From assembly GCA_016703425.1 (NCBI GenBank), contig JADJCA010000029.1, positions 186,001 to 250,000 of the forward strand: a DNA stretch of 64,000 bases, read 5' to 3'. The stretch is from Myxococcales bacterium (lineage in GTDB: Bacteria; Myxococcota_A; Polyangia; Polyangiales; Polyangiaceae). Shown here one piece after another: positions 26,546 through 35,242 of the stretch. The notes beneath the pieces were generated by a model, which saw nothing but the letters and a program-made list of their open reading frames with translations, did no database searches and was not told the origin of the DNA. Made by a program: the position numbers and the translations under genes. Position 1 is the first letter of the stretch; each line of letters begins with the position of its first letter.

Positions 26546-28092
26546 GCACGCAGACCTCGCTGTTCGGGGAGAGCGAGCCCGAGCGGAAGAAGTCGAAGGT
26601 GCCCCCGAAGATCGAGGAGGTCGTCGGCGAGGGCTTCGACGTGCAGAGGCTTGTTGAGAACTTCGAGCCCATTGCCGACGCAGCGGGCAGCGTCGAGGTA
26701 CTTCGCGCGTTCGTCTTGCGCCTTGCGCTCCGAGGAAGGCTTAGCGACGGATCGTTGAATGCCCAAACCGGGTTGCCGGACGATTGGTCTTGGTTCCGTT
26801 TGGACGAGGCCTCTACGTGGGCCGGAGGGTCCGGTTTTCCAACGCAGGCTCAAGGCCATACAGATCGACCGTTTCTGTTCTGCAAGGTCAGTGACATGAA
26901 CCTTCCGGGTAACGAACGGTTCATTGTCACGACCGCGAACACAATCGACGCCGAGACCGCGAAGCGCGTGCGAGCAAAACTACATCCAGCGGGAACGGTT
27001 ATATTTCCGAAGATCGGAGGTGCGATTGCGACCAATAAGCGGCGGGTGCTTACCAGACCCGGGGCAATCGACAACAACTGCCTCGGCGTTATTCCGAACG
27101 GAAGGTGTTCGAGCGAATTCCTTCTGCTCGTCATGCGCGACATCGACCTCACCGAGTACCAGAACGATGGGCCGGTGCCCGCACTCAACCAAGGTCGAAT
27201 TGGGGCGATAGAGGTCGCGGTTGCCCCCCTCGCCGAACAGAAGCGCATCGTCGCGAAGGTCGATGAGCTCATGGCCCTCATCGACGATCTTGAGGCCAAG
27301 CAGACGAAGAAGCGGGAGGTCGGGGCGCGGCTCACGAAGTCCGCCCTCGACGCGCTCACCTCCGCCGAGGGCCCCGAGGAGTTCGACGCCGCGTGGAAGC
27401 GGGTGATGGAGAACTTCGACGTGCTCATCGACCGCGCGGAGAAGGTGGGGGAGGTGCGGGACACCGTGCTCGCACTGGCCGTCACTGGAAAGCTCTCCGC
27501 ACCGGCCACCACCTGGAGTTCACTGCCGCTCGCGAGTGTCGCCGAGAGTCGTCTCGGCAAGATGCTCGACAAGGCGAAGAACCGAGGGGCGGCGGTTCCG
27601 TACCTGCGCACCACCAACGTTCACTGGTTCCGTCTTGAACTCGGCGACATCAAGCTCATGCCGTTCGAGAAACATGAACTGGGCGAGTACGAGCTAAGGC
27701 GGAACGATCTATTGGTGTGCGAGGGCGGACACGGGATCGGGCGTACCGCCGTGTGGAATGGGGAGCGCGAGCCGATGATGTTCCAGAAGGCTCTCCACCG
27801 GCTTCGACCCGTGCCATCGATGAACAGCATATTCCTCGCCTATCAGCTCAAGGTGGCGGCGGACACCGGGCTAATGGCGACGTTTTTCACTGGCGCAGGG
27901 ATCCCCCACCTGACGGGCAGAAAGCTCGCGCAGATGCCGGTGATAGTTCCCCCACGGTCGGAGCAAGACCGCCTAGTGGAGCGCGTGGAGGCGCTCATGC
28001 GGATCTGCGACCAGCTCGAAGCGAAGCTCCGTGTCGCCGAAGAACGCGCCGCGAAGGTCGCCGAGGCCGCGGTGCGGGAGCTAGTCGCGTAA
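26542..28092 (+). CDS. hsdS: Type I restriction-modification specificity subunit
   Basis: A 516-residue protein with two target recognition domains. TRD1 covers about residues 70-235 and TRD2 about 310-475. Each is followed by a conserved helical spacer with the HsdS pattern: PLAEQKRIVAKVDELMALIDDLEA after TRD1 and PPRSEQDRLVERVEALMRICDQLEA after TRD2. The repeat structure predicts a bipartite DNA target, whose sequence cannot be read from the protein. TRD1 is encoded by DNA with visibly lower GC and different codon choice than the flanking methylase, a common sign of TRD exchange. The gene appears intact. Confidence 0.95.
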   Translation: MSTQTSLFGESEPERKKSKVPPKIEEVVGEGFDVQRLVENFEPIADAAGSVEVLRAFVLRLALRGRLSDGSLNAQTGLPDDWSWFRLDEASTWAGGSGFPTQAQGHTDRPFLFCKVSDMNLPGNERFIVTTANTIDAETAKRVRAKLHPAGTVIFPKIGGAIATNKRRVLTRPGAIDNNCLGVIPNGRCSSEFLLLVMRDIDLTEYQNDGPVPALNQGRIGAIEVAVAPLAEQKRIVAKVDELMALIDDLEAKQTKKREVGARLTKSALDALTSAEGPEEFDAAWKRVMENFDVLIDRAEKVGEVRDTVLALAVTGKLSAPATTWSSLPLASVAESRLGKMLDKAKNRGAAVPYLRTTNVHWFRLELGDIKLMPFEKHELGEYELRRNDLLVCEGGHGIGRTAVWNGEREPMMFQKALHRLRPVPSMNSIFLAYQLKVAADTGLMATFFTGAGIPHLTGRKLAQMPVIVPPRSEQDRLVERVEALMRICDQLEAKLRVAEERAAKVAEAAVRELVA

Positions 28093-28095
28093 GCC

Positions 28096-29319
28096 ATGGC
28101 GGACGTGGGGGGCGAGAAGTGGGCGTTCGTAGATGAGTACGGGACGCCGAGCTTGGACACCGACACGAAGGACGTCGGGAAGTTCTTCATCGTCGCCGCC
28201 GTCGTTCTCGACGGCGAAGCGCTAGCGCCGACGCGTGAAGCGCTCGAACGGGTACGCCAGAAGCACTTCCAGACGGGGGAGATGAAGTCGAGCAAGCTCG
28301 GGAGCGACCGCGCTCGATGGGTTAGAGTCCTAACCGATCTCGCGGCGGTCCCGTTTCGTTTCTACGCACTCGCCGTCGACAAGCGCGAGATCAACAAGAC
28401 GAGCGGGCTCCGGTGGAAGGGGTCCTTCTACAAGCACCTCTGCGGTCGCGTTTACGGAAAGCTCATGCGGGCGCACCCGGCTCTGCGCGTTCGAGCCGAT
28501 CAGTACGGTCGCGACGAGTTCAAAGAGAGCTTCGCGAACTACATCGAAGCGAACCACCGACCGACTCTCTTTGAGCGAGGAACATTCGAGTTCATCGACG
28601 GGAAGTCGGACGTGCTCATTCAGGTGGCCGACGTCGTCTGTGGCCTCCTTGCCCGCTGCTACGATCCCGACAAGGAGCTTTCGAACCCATCCGAGCTCCT
28701 TGGCGTGATGGCAAGGCACGCTTTGGTCGTTGACGAGTGGCCACCCAAGCACGCGCTCACCCTTGGGGTGACGGAGATGCGGGAACTCGCAAAGGCCGAC
28801 GATCGAATCGCACGGTACGCCCTCCAGCAGGCGGAGCTCTTCATCCAGAAGCACGAAGACTCGCTCGCCGACGACGTGCGGTGCCAGGTAGCCGTCCTTG
28901 AACGACTCATTCTCGAACGACGAATCGGGGCCGTGGGCGGGCACGTCTCCACCTCGGAACTCTTGGAGGCGCTGACGTTTCGAGGGTACGCGCCGAAAAC
29001 CAGTACCTGGCTTCGGATGAACGTCATCGCGCCGCTCCGTGACAGGGACGTACTCGTTGCAAGCTCGCAGGCCGGTTACAACCTGCCAGCGTCCCAAGCC
29101 GATCTCGCTGCTTACGTCCGCCACGCCGAGACCATCTGCGTGCCCATGCTCAACCGGGTTGACGCTGCGTGCAGAGCCGTGAAGCTCGCCACCGATGGCG
29201 AGATCGACGTTCTCGGTATTCCGGAGCTGGCATCGGTTCGCGTCTTGGTGAGCGCCTTGGAAGACTTTCCGAGCCGCTCTCCGTCCTTCGAGGCGTTGGA
29301 GGACGAGGACCATGAGTAG
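28096..29319 (+). CDS. DUF3800 protein A (RNase H-like predicted nuclease) with C-terminal extension
   Basis: A 407-residue protein starting 3 bases after hsdS. The first 210 residues match DUF3800: an opening strand with WAFVDEYG (acidic pair D-E), a central KFFIVAAVVLDG, and the closing IQVADVVCGLLARCYD. DUF3800 proteins have an RNase H-like fold with acidic active-site residues and are frequent in mobile and defence islands. Residues 230-400 form a helical extension with a possible winged helix (VSTSELLEALTFRGYAPKTST). The spacing to hsdS suggests it is part of the restriction operon. It overlaps the next DUF3800 gene by 8 bases. Role in restriction is unproven. Confidence 0.8.
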   Translation: MADVGGEKWAFVDEYGTPSLDTDTKDVGKFFIVAAVVLDGEALAPTREALERVRQKHFQTGEMKSSKLGSDRARWVRVLTDLAAVPFRFYALAVDKREINKTSGLRWKGSFYKHLCGRVYGKLMRAHPALRVRADQYGRDEFKESFANYIEANHRPTLFERGTFEFIDGKSDVLIQVADVVCGLLARCYDPDKELSNPSELLGVMARHALVVDEWPPKHALTLGVTEMRELAKADDRIARYALQQAELFIQKHEDSLADDVRCQVAVLERLILERRIGAVGGHVSTSELLEALTFRGYAPKTSTWLRMNVIAPLRDRDVLVASSQAGYNLPASQADLAAYVRHAETICVPMLNRVDAACRAVKLATDGEIDVLGIPELASVRVLVSALEDFPSRSPSFEALEDEDHE

Positions 29320-30391
29320 CAACCGGACGCGCGTTTACATCGACGAGTGTGGGTTCACGGGTGAAAACCTGCTCGACCGAGCCCAGCCCGTCTTTGTGCT
29401 GGCGTCCCATGCGGTTGACGAACAGAGGTGCGCGGAGCTCAAAACACGGCACTTCTGCGAGAGCGCGGCGAGCGAACTGAAGTACGGCACGCTGCGAAGG
29501 CGCGATAAGGGACGGCGTGCCGTCCTAGCCTTCCTCGCCGAGTCCTGCACCGCCGACCAGGTTCGTGTGGCGATCGCTCACAAGCCCTTTTGCGTTGCTC
29601 AGAAGATCGTCGATTGGGTGATCGAGCCTTCGTTTCATGCGTCTGGGCGCAACCTGTATCAGACAGGCGCGCACGTGGGGCTCGCCAACCTCATCTTCTT
29701 CGCTCTTGGGGCGAAGGGCGATCTGTTCGAACGTGTGAGCACGAAATTCCAGACAGCTGTCCGCGAGCCATCGAGCGACGCCGAAGGAGCCCTGAATACA
29801 CTGCTTCTGTCTTCGGAAGTCGATCGCGCGCTCGCCCCCGCGCCAAACGTCTTTCGTCGCCCCATCGAAGGTGCGCGAGGGCGATGGTCCGCCGATCTGC
29901 CTGCGGGTGCGCTTGACCTCGGTCTGCCGTTCGCGCTTCAGCTTTGCTACTCGTGGAGGCAACATGGGTGGGACGACTTCGAGATCGTTCATGACGCATC
30001 CAGCCAGATGGCGAAAGCGAAGGCGATATGGGAGCGCGTGGTCGCGGCGGACGCACCCCCGGCGAGCGTCGGGTGGGGAACGAAGGTGGTGGAGTTCCCC
30101 ATCGGAATTCGCGAAGTTCGATTTGAAGACTCGATGAAGAGCGCCGCTCTCCAGTTGGCCGACGTCTTGGCGGGCGCGTTCGCCCACCATGCGCGATGGA
30201 TGTTCTTCGAAGGGCGAACGGCGGAAGATGCCTTCGCGAGGCAGCTGCACGAGATCCTCATGCCGCGCCTGGGTGAGGTCGTCGCAAGCTGCCTGATGCC
30301 GGATCCGGAACCCGACCCGTGGCCTCCTCGTGCCTCCGGTACGGTTGACCCGCTGGACTACGTAACGGCTCGGATTCGGGGGCGGGGATGA
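29312..30391 (+). CDS. DUF3800 protein B (RNase H-like predicted nuclease)
   Basis: A 359-residue protein whose start lies inside the 3' end of the first DUF3800 gene. It begins with RVYIDECGFTGENLL (the D-E acidic pair of the family), and near residue 275 has AALQLADVLAGAFAHHARW, the conserved late DUF3800 helix. The two DUF3800 proteins share only these motifs, so they are old paralogues or independent members and may work as a pair. The gene ends the rightward restriction operon; the next genes are on the other strand. Nuclease activity is predicted from the fold only. Confidence 0.78.
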   Translation: MSSNRTRVYIDECGFTGENLLDRAQPVFVLASHAVDEQRCAELKTRHFCESAASELKYGTLRRRDKGRRAVLAFLAESCTADQVRVAIAHKPFCVAQKIVDWVIEPSFHASGRNLYQTGAHVGLANLIFFALGAKGDLFERVSTKFQTAVREPSSDAEGALNTLLLSSEVDRALAPAPNVFRRPIEGARGRWSADLPAGALDLGLPFALQLCYSWRQHGWDDFEIVHDASSQMAKAKAIWERVVAADAPPASVGWGTKVVEFPIGIREVRFEDSMKSAALQLADVLAGAFAHHARWMFFEGRTAEDAFARQLHEILMPRLGEVVASCLMPDPEPDPWPPRASGTVDPLDYVTARIRGRG

Positions 30392-30436
30392 GCCGCGGAT
30401 GATGCGGGTGGCGACGAATCGCAGTCGCAGAGAGGT

Positions 30437-31168
30437 CTACTTCAGCCAAGATTTCGCGCGCGCGCGCATCGTTGCCTCGTCGACGCGCAGCAGCTCGGCA
30501 GCGCGGGGGTACGTCATCTTTTTCTCGGTTAGCGCGCGCCGAACCAACCGGGCCAGGCGATCCTCCACGAAGTCGGAAGGCGAGAGCTGTTCAGGCTCGA
30601 GCCCGCGAGGCGCCGGACCTGCCGTGAACTCGTCCCGCCGGAGACCGCCGGGCTCCTCGGTCGCGCGCAGGCTTCGGCCGGTCCGCCGCTTATGTTCGCC
30701 GAAAAAGCGCGCCCATAGATCCGTCGGCGCCCCAGGCTGCGACGCGAGCCGGTACACGACGGTCTTCCAGCTCACGCGGAAGATGCGCTTCACCTTGAAT
30801 ACGGCCTCCATGAAACCGAGGCCCGCAGCCTCGTTCCATTCCTGCGCGAAGAGCGCATCCGGCATTAAGAAGTAGCTCGCGAATACGTCGGCCTCCGCTT
30901 CCTCGCCTTCCACCTCCTCGCTCTTCTCGACGTCGAACGAGGGAAGGTGGAGCAGCACGTGCGCGAGTTCGTGAGCGGCCGTGAAGATCCAGCGCTCGAC
31001 GCTGATCCTGTCCCAGGTGTTGACCACGACAGCGGGCCCGCCATCTTCCTCACCCACGGAGAGGCCGAAGAAGCCGTCTGACGCCAGGACCGGCGTGTAC
31101 ACCTTGATGCCGTTGTCCTCGAGCAGCCCGCAGATGTCGCGGATCCCGTCTTTCGGGCCGAGGTTCAA
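30437..31168 (-). CDS. ImmA/IrrE-family metallopeptidase
   Basis: A 243-residue protein read from a TTG at 31168. The zinc site is HELAH at residues 66-70 (IFTAAHELAHVLLH) with the third ligand in GEEAEADVFASYFLMP. ImmA/IrrE proteases cleave XRE-type repressors or activate DNA-damage responses in phages, ICEs and defence loci. The C-terminal 100 residues contain a helical region ending in a possible small HTH (RAAELLRVDEATMRARAKSWL). The XRE regulator gene ends 2 bases upstream. In many relatives the two are one polypeptide, and the frame upstream of the TTG reads EARLALNLGPKDGI, so a frame break at about 31175-31185 may have split a single XRE-ImmA gene. Confidence 0.85.
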   Translation of the reverse strand: MNLGPKDGIRDICGLLEDNGIKVYTPVLASDGFFGLSVGEEDGGPAVVVNTWDRISVERWIFTAAHELAHVLLHLPSFDVEKSEEVEGEEAEADVFASYFLMPDALFAQEWNEAAGLGFMEAVFKVKRIFRVSWKTVVYRLASQPGAPTDLWARFFGEHKRRTGRSLRATEEPGGLRRDEFTAGPAPRGLEPEQLSPSDFVEDRLARLVRRALTEKKMTYPRAAELLRVDEATMRARAKSWLK

Positions 31169-31170
31169 GG

Positions 31171-31593
31171 CTAGGCGCGCCTCTCCTGCGGCGTGAACGG
31201 CGCGCGCGGTACCGGGGGGCGCTTCGAGAGCGGGGACACTAGCGAGAGGAGGGAGCTCTCCGGCTTCTCTCCAACCAGCTTCTCAAGCGCGTCGTAGGCG
31301 TGAAGCCATCGTCCGACGTCGAGGAGTAGCTGCTCGCGCGCCGTCATCTTCTTTTGAGCGCGAAACCGAACGACGCGAAGGGTCTCGGCGGGGCGCAGGA
31401 GATCCTCGATGCCGACCCCTATCGCCTCCGCGATCTTCACGAGCGACTCGGTCCTAGGGACGGCGTCGCCGCTTTCTACGTTGCGGTAGCCAACGCGCGA
31501 CATGCCGGCGGCCGCGGCCACCTGTGCCTGCGTCTTCCCTCGCGCAAGGCGGATTCGCAAGAGGTTGGCGCTCAGCGTGGCGCGATCGAACAA
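31171..31593 (-). CDS. XRE-family HTH transcriptional regulator
   Basis: A 140-residue protein from a TTG at 31593, 5 bases after AAGGAGACCGAT on the reverse strand. Residues 8-63 are a Cro/C1-type HTH (LRIRLARGKTQAQVAAAAGMS, then RVGYRNVESGDAVPRTESL). The remainder is helical with no assigned domain. It sits upstream of the ImmA-type protease on the same strand, the usual repressor/protease arrangement, and is divergent from the DUF1883 caspase-helicase set. It probably binds the 31594-31711 region and controls one or both sides. Confidence 0.82.
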   Translation of the reverse strand: MFDRATLSANLLRIRLARGKTQAQVAAAAGMSRVGYRNVESGDAVPRTESLVKIAEAIGVGIEDLLRPAETLRVVRFRAQKKMTAREQLLLDVGRWLHAYDALEKLVGEKPESSLLSLVSPLSKRPPVPRAPFTPQERRA

Positions 31594-31711
31594 ATCGGTC
31601 TCCTTCAGGCGCTTGTCTTCTTGACGGAATCAGTAGCCATGACAAGCTTAGCTAGCACCCGTTCAAGTTCTGCATACCGCATCAATGACCTCGTTGCCAA
31701 GGAGACCGATC
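31594..31711. promoter_or_regulatory. Divergent control region between XRE gene and the caspase-helicase set
   Basis: A 118-base gap between two divergent units. The same leader AAGGAGACCGAT serves as ribosome site on both strands (complement at 31594-31605, direct at 31699-31710), making a 12-bp inverted repeat that frames the region. It is locally AT-richer (GACAAGCTTAGCTAGC near 31640), as expected of promoters or an operator for the XRE protein. No exact -35/-10 pair is claimed. Confidence 0.45.
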
Positions 31712-31834
31712 GTGAAGGTCCACTGCCACAAGTGCTCCACTACACCCGACGTCGGCACCGTCGCCACCCGCAAACCGTTCACCGCAGTCACGCTGCAAGT
31801 CCTCGCGGCGGCTCAACAGAGGAGGAACAAATGA
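31712..31834 (+). CDS. 40-residue CxxC micro-protein coupled to DUF1883
   Basis: A GTG at 31712 follows AAGGAG by 7 bases and encodes 40 residues starting MKVHCHKCSTTPDVG. The CHKC pair could bind zinc only with partners from another chain, since no second pair is present. The TGA at 31832-31834 overlaps the ATG of the DUF1883 gene (ATGA), a classic translational-coupling junction. The size is small, so the evidence is the ribosome site, the overlap and the codon bias, not homology. It could be a leader peptide rather than a functional protein. Confidence 0.5.
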   Translation: MKVHCHKCSTTPDVGTVATRKPFTAVTLQVLAAAQQRRNK

Positions 31835-32097
31835 GCTTTCTGCACTATGAAGTGGATGCCGATGATGGCGACGTCATCGAGGTGACGATAGACCGTCAGG
31901 CCAACGTGCGGGTGCTCGACGGCAGTAATTTCTCGAACTTTCGAGCGGGCCGCCGTCACTCCTACGTCGGCGGCTTGGCGAAGCGCTCGCCCATCCGGCT
32001 GGCCGCGCCACATGCGGGTCGCTGGCACGTGGTCGTCGACCTCGGTGGCTACGCCGGGACGGTGCGCGCCGGCGTGCGGGTCCTGCGCGCCGCCTGA
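31831..32097 (+). CDS. DUF1883 protein
   Basis: An 88-residue protein with a strong GGAGG ribosome site 5 bases before its ATG. The sequence follows the DUF1883 family closely: MSFLHYEVDADDGDVIEV, ANVRVLDGSNFSNFRAGRRH, SYVGGLAKRSP, and APHAGRWHVVVDLGGYAGTV. The domain is small and all-beta; elsewhere it is found alone or joined to TIR domains, and it may be a ligand- or partner-sensing module. Here it lies 38 bases upstream of the caspase-helicase on the same strand, so the two are almost certainly co-transcribed. Function is not established. Confidence 0.85.
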   Translation: MSFLHYEVDADDGDVIEVTIDRQANVRVLDGSNFSNFRAGRRHSYVGGLAKRSPIRLAAPHAGRWHVVVDLGGYAGTVRAGVRVLRAA

Positions 32098-32135
32098 TCC
32101 AACGAAGAACGACGCCGAAAGAGAGCCCTCCGGAA

Positions 32136-35100
32136 ATGGCCATTCGAGGACTGTTCATCGGGATCAACCGGCATGCGGACCGGGCGACCCGGGAGCTGCG
32201 CGGGGCGCGGCCGGACGCCGTCGCGCTCCACGCGCTGATGCTCGACGCGATGCCCTCGATGCGCGCGACGCTGCTGACCGATGCCGATGCGACGCACGCG
32301 CGCGTACTGCTGGAGCTGCAGGAGACGCTGGCAAACGCGTCGCCGGACGACACGGTCGTGGTCTCGTTCTCGGGGCATGGGACGCGAAGCCACCGGCTCG
32401 TCGTGCACGACACCGAGCGGCCCCGCCTCGCGGAGACGACCATCGGCATGTCGGAGGTCGCCGGCCTTTTCAAGGAGACGCGGGCGCGCGCCGTCCTCTG
32501 CATCCTCGACTGCTGCTTTAGTGGAGGTGCCAACGCGCGCGTGCTTGACGACTCGCCTACCACTCGGGACCCGCACAACCCGCTCGAAGACCTTGCGGGA
32601 AAGGGACGAGTGCTGCTCGCCGCCTCGAACGTCAACGAGCCGGCGTGGGAGACGGGCGGCAGCGGCCACGGGCTTCTCACGAAGGCGGTGATCGACACCC
32701 TGCTCGCTGCCGGTGGCGTCGTCGACGTGCAGAACGCGATGGCGTCGATCATGGCGGTCGTGCGCGCCGAGGCGAAACGCATGGGCGTGATTCAGACGCC
32801 GGTGATGCTCGGCCACATCGAGGGTGGTCTCTCTTTGCCCGCGTTCTCGATCGGGGCGAACTACCTGGCGGCTTTCCCCGCACGCGGTCGGCCGAAGGTC
32901 ACCACGAGTCTCGACGATCTGCTCGCGCTCGGCGTGCCCGAGTCCGCGGTCGCCGTATGGAAGTCGCTCTACCCGTCGGGCCTGAACGACCTGCAGCTCC
33001 GCGCGGTGAACGACGAGCGCGTGCTCGACGGCGAGTCGCTCCTCGTCGTCGCGCCGACCAGCGCCGGCAAGACCTTCGTCGGCGAGATGGCGGCCGTCCG
33101 CGCGGTGGGCGACGGGCAGAAGGCGGTTTTCCTGCTTCCCTACAAGGCGCTCGTCAACGAGAAGTTCGAGCACTTCGAGAAGGTGTACGGCGAGAGCCTC
33201 GGCCTGCGCGTCGTCCGCTGCACCGCCGACTACCAGGACGACAACGCCGCGTTCATCCTCGGTCGCTACTACCTCGCGATCCTCACCTTCGAGATGTTCC
33301 TACGGGTCGCCGTGTCCACGCCGCACGTGCTCGAAGCCCTCGGACTCGTGGTGCTCGACGAGGCGCAGTTCATCACCGACCCGAACCGCGGCATCAACGT
33401 CGAGCTGCTCCTCACGTTCCTCATCGCTGCACGTGAGCGTGGGATCCATCCGCAGCTCGTCGCCCTTTCGGCGGTCATCGGCGACGTGAACGACTTCGAC
33501 GCCTGGCTCGGTGTACGAAAGCTGGTCTCGACGTCGCGCCCGGTGCCCCTCATCGAGGGCGTACTTGACCGGGCCGGGACGTTCACGTTCGTTGACGAAT
33601 CCGGCACACGCAGCGAGCGGTCGCTCATTCCGGCGCGTGACATCGTGCAGCGCAGGGCAAAGCCGGAAACCCAGGACGTCCTCGTTCCTCTCGCGCGCAA
33701 GCTCGCGGCGGATGGCGAGACACTGCTCGTCTTCCGCAACCGGCGGGGGGCCCGCGCGCGGATGCGCGCAGTACCTCGCCCGCGAGCTCGGCCTCTCGCG
33801 CGCCGACGACGCCCTCGCCGCGCTCCCCATCCAGGATCTCTCCTCTGCGTCGCAGGCGCTACGGGAGTGCCTCGCAGGAGGGACCGCATTCCACACGTCG
33901 GACCTCACGCGCGACGAGCGCGCCGTCGTCGAGCGCGAGTTCCGGAGGAAGCACGTTCCCCTGCGCGTCGCGTGCGCCACGACGACCCTCGCCGCGGGCG
34001 TTAACACGCCCGCGTCGGCAGTGATCATCGCGGAGCAGGAGTTCGTCGGCGAGGACGGTCGGGCGTTCACGGTCGCTGAGTACAAAAACATGGCCGGGCG
34101 CGCCGGGCGCATCGACTACAAGGACCGCGGCACGTCGATCATCCTCGCGGACACTGCCTACCACCGCGAGCGCCTCTTCGCGAAGTATGTGATGGGGACC
34201 CCGGAGCCTCTCCGGTCGTCGTTCGATCCGGCCAACCCGGCGACGTGGCTCCTCCGTCTCCTCGCCCAGGTCCGGCAGGTCGAGCGCGCGGCGGTGCCGG
34301 CGCTGCTCGCGAACACGTTCGGTGGCTACCTCGCCGCCAAGGCCTCCACAGCGGCGGGCACGTCCGTTGAGGTCGTCGTTGCGCGCCTCGTCGAGCGAAT
34401 GCTCCGGTTGGATCTGCTGGAGGAGGAGGACGAGAGGATCGGCCTTACGCTTCTGGGCCGAGCGTGCGGCGCGTCCTCGCTCTCGTTCGAGTCGTGCATG
34501 CGGCTCATCGAGGTGCTTCGCGCAGTGGGGCAGCAGCCGCTCGACGTAGTACGGCTCGTGGCGCTGGTGCAGATCCTCGACGAGTCGGACGGCGGCTACA
34601 CGCCGCTGATGAAGAAGGGCCGCGCCGAGTACGCGCGCGCCGAGCAGGCGGCCGCTCGGTACGGGCGCGACGTCGTCCGCGTGCTGCAGCGTCACGCCCG
34701 CGACGACTGGGAGTACCTCGGGCGCTGCAAGCGCGCCGCGATCCTCGCGGACTGGGTTTCGGGCGTACCTGCGGAAGCCATCGAGCGCGAGTTCACGACG
34801 AACCCGTTCCAAGGCGCGATCGGGCTCGGCGACGTGGTGAAGTTTGCCGACGCGACCCGCTTTCACCTCCGCTCGGCGCACCAGATCGCTGCATTGCTCT
34901 TCATCGACGTAGCGGCCTCCGCAGACGCGGTCGACTCGATGCTGCGGCGTCTGCAGCTCGGCGTCCCCGAGGACGTGCTTCCACTTCTGGAGCTTCCGTT
35001 CTCGCTTACCCGGGGCGAGCTCCTCGGGCTCCGTGCCGTCGGCGCGAGAACGGTCGAAGCGTTCTGGTCGCTCCCAGCGGCGACGCTGGAACGCGTGCTC

Positions 35101-35157
35101 GGCGCCCTTCGGAGTAAGCAGGTCGAGGCGCACCGACCTTCCGCCGGCGGCGCATGA
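32136..35157 (+). CDS. Caspase-like protease fused to Ski2/Hel308-type helicase (frame break at G6)
   Basis: The ATG at 32136 opens a C14 caspase-like domain (MAIRGLFIGINRHADRATR) with catalytic His81 in VSFSGHGT and Cys127 in ILDCCFSGG. From residue about 285 an SF2 helicase follows: LNDLQLRAV, Walker A APTSAGKT at 306-313, DEAQ at 408-411, LSAVIGD (motif III). At the G6 run 33745-33750 the frame breaks; removing one G joins RNRRG to PARGCAQYLAREL and gives about 1006 residues. The second part holds ATTTLAAGVNTPA, the motif VI EYKNMAGRAGR, a winged-helix region, and a Hel308-like helix-hairpin-helix (ELLGLRAVGARTVEAF). Helicases of this class in Hachiman (HamB) sense unusual DNA ends; here the effector would be proteolytic. 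Without the correction, the first part (to 34004) lacks motif VI. Confidence 0.85.
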
Positions 35158-35242
35158 GCATGTCGCGACAGTCGCATGGGCGAGTCATACTGAACCGACC
35201 CTATGCAGCGGTCCTGAAGGTTTCGCAAACAGGGAGTGTGGG

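Noticed and set aside
32136..34004. The caspase-helicase as a genuine 622-residue protein ending at 34004
   Set aside because: After about 33750 the frame gives only low-complexity arginine-rich sequence, while the neighbouring frame continues the conserved helicase motifs.
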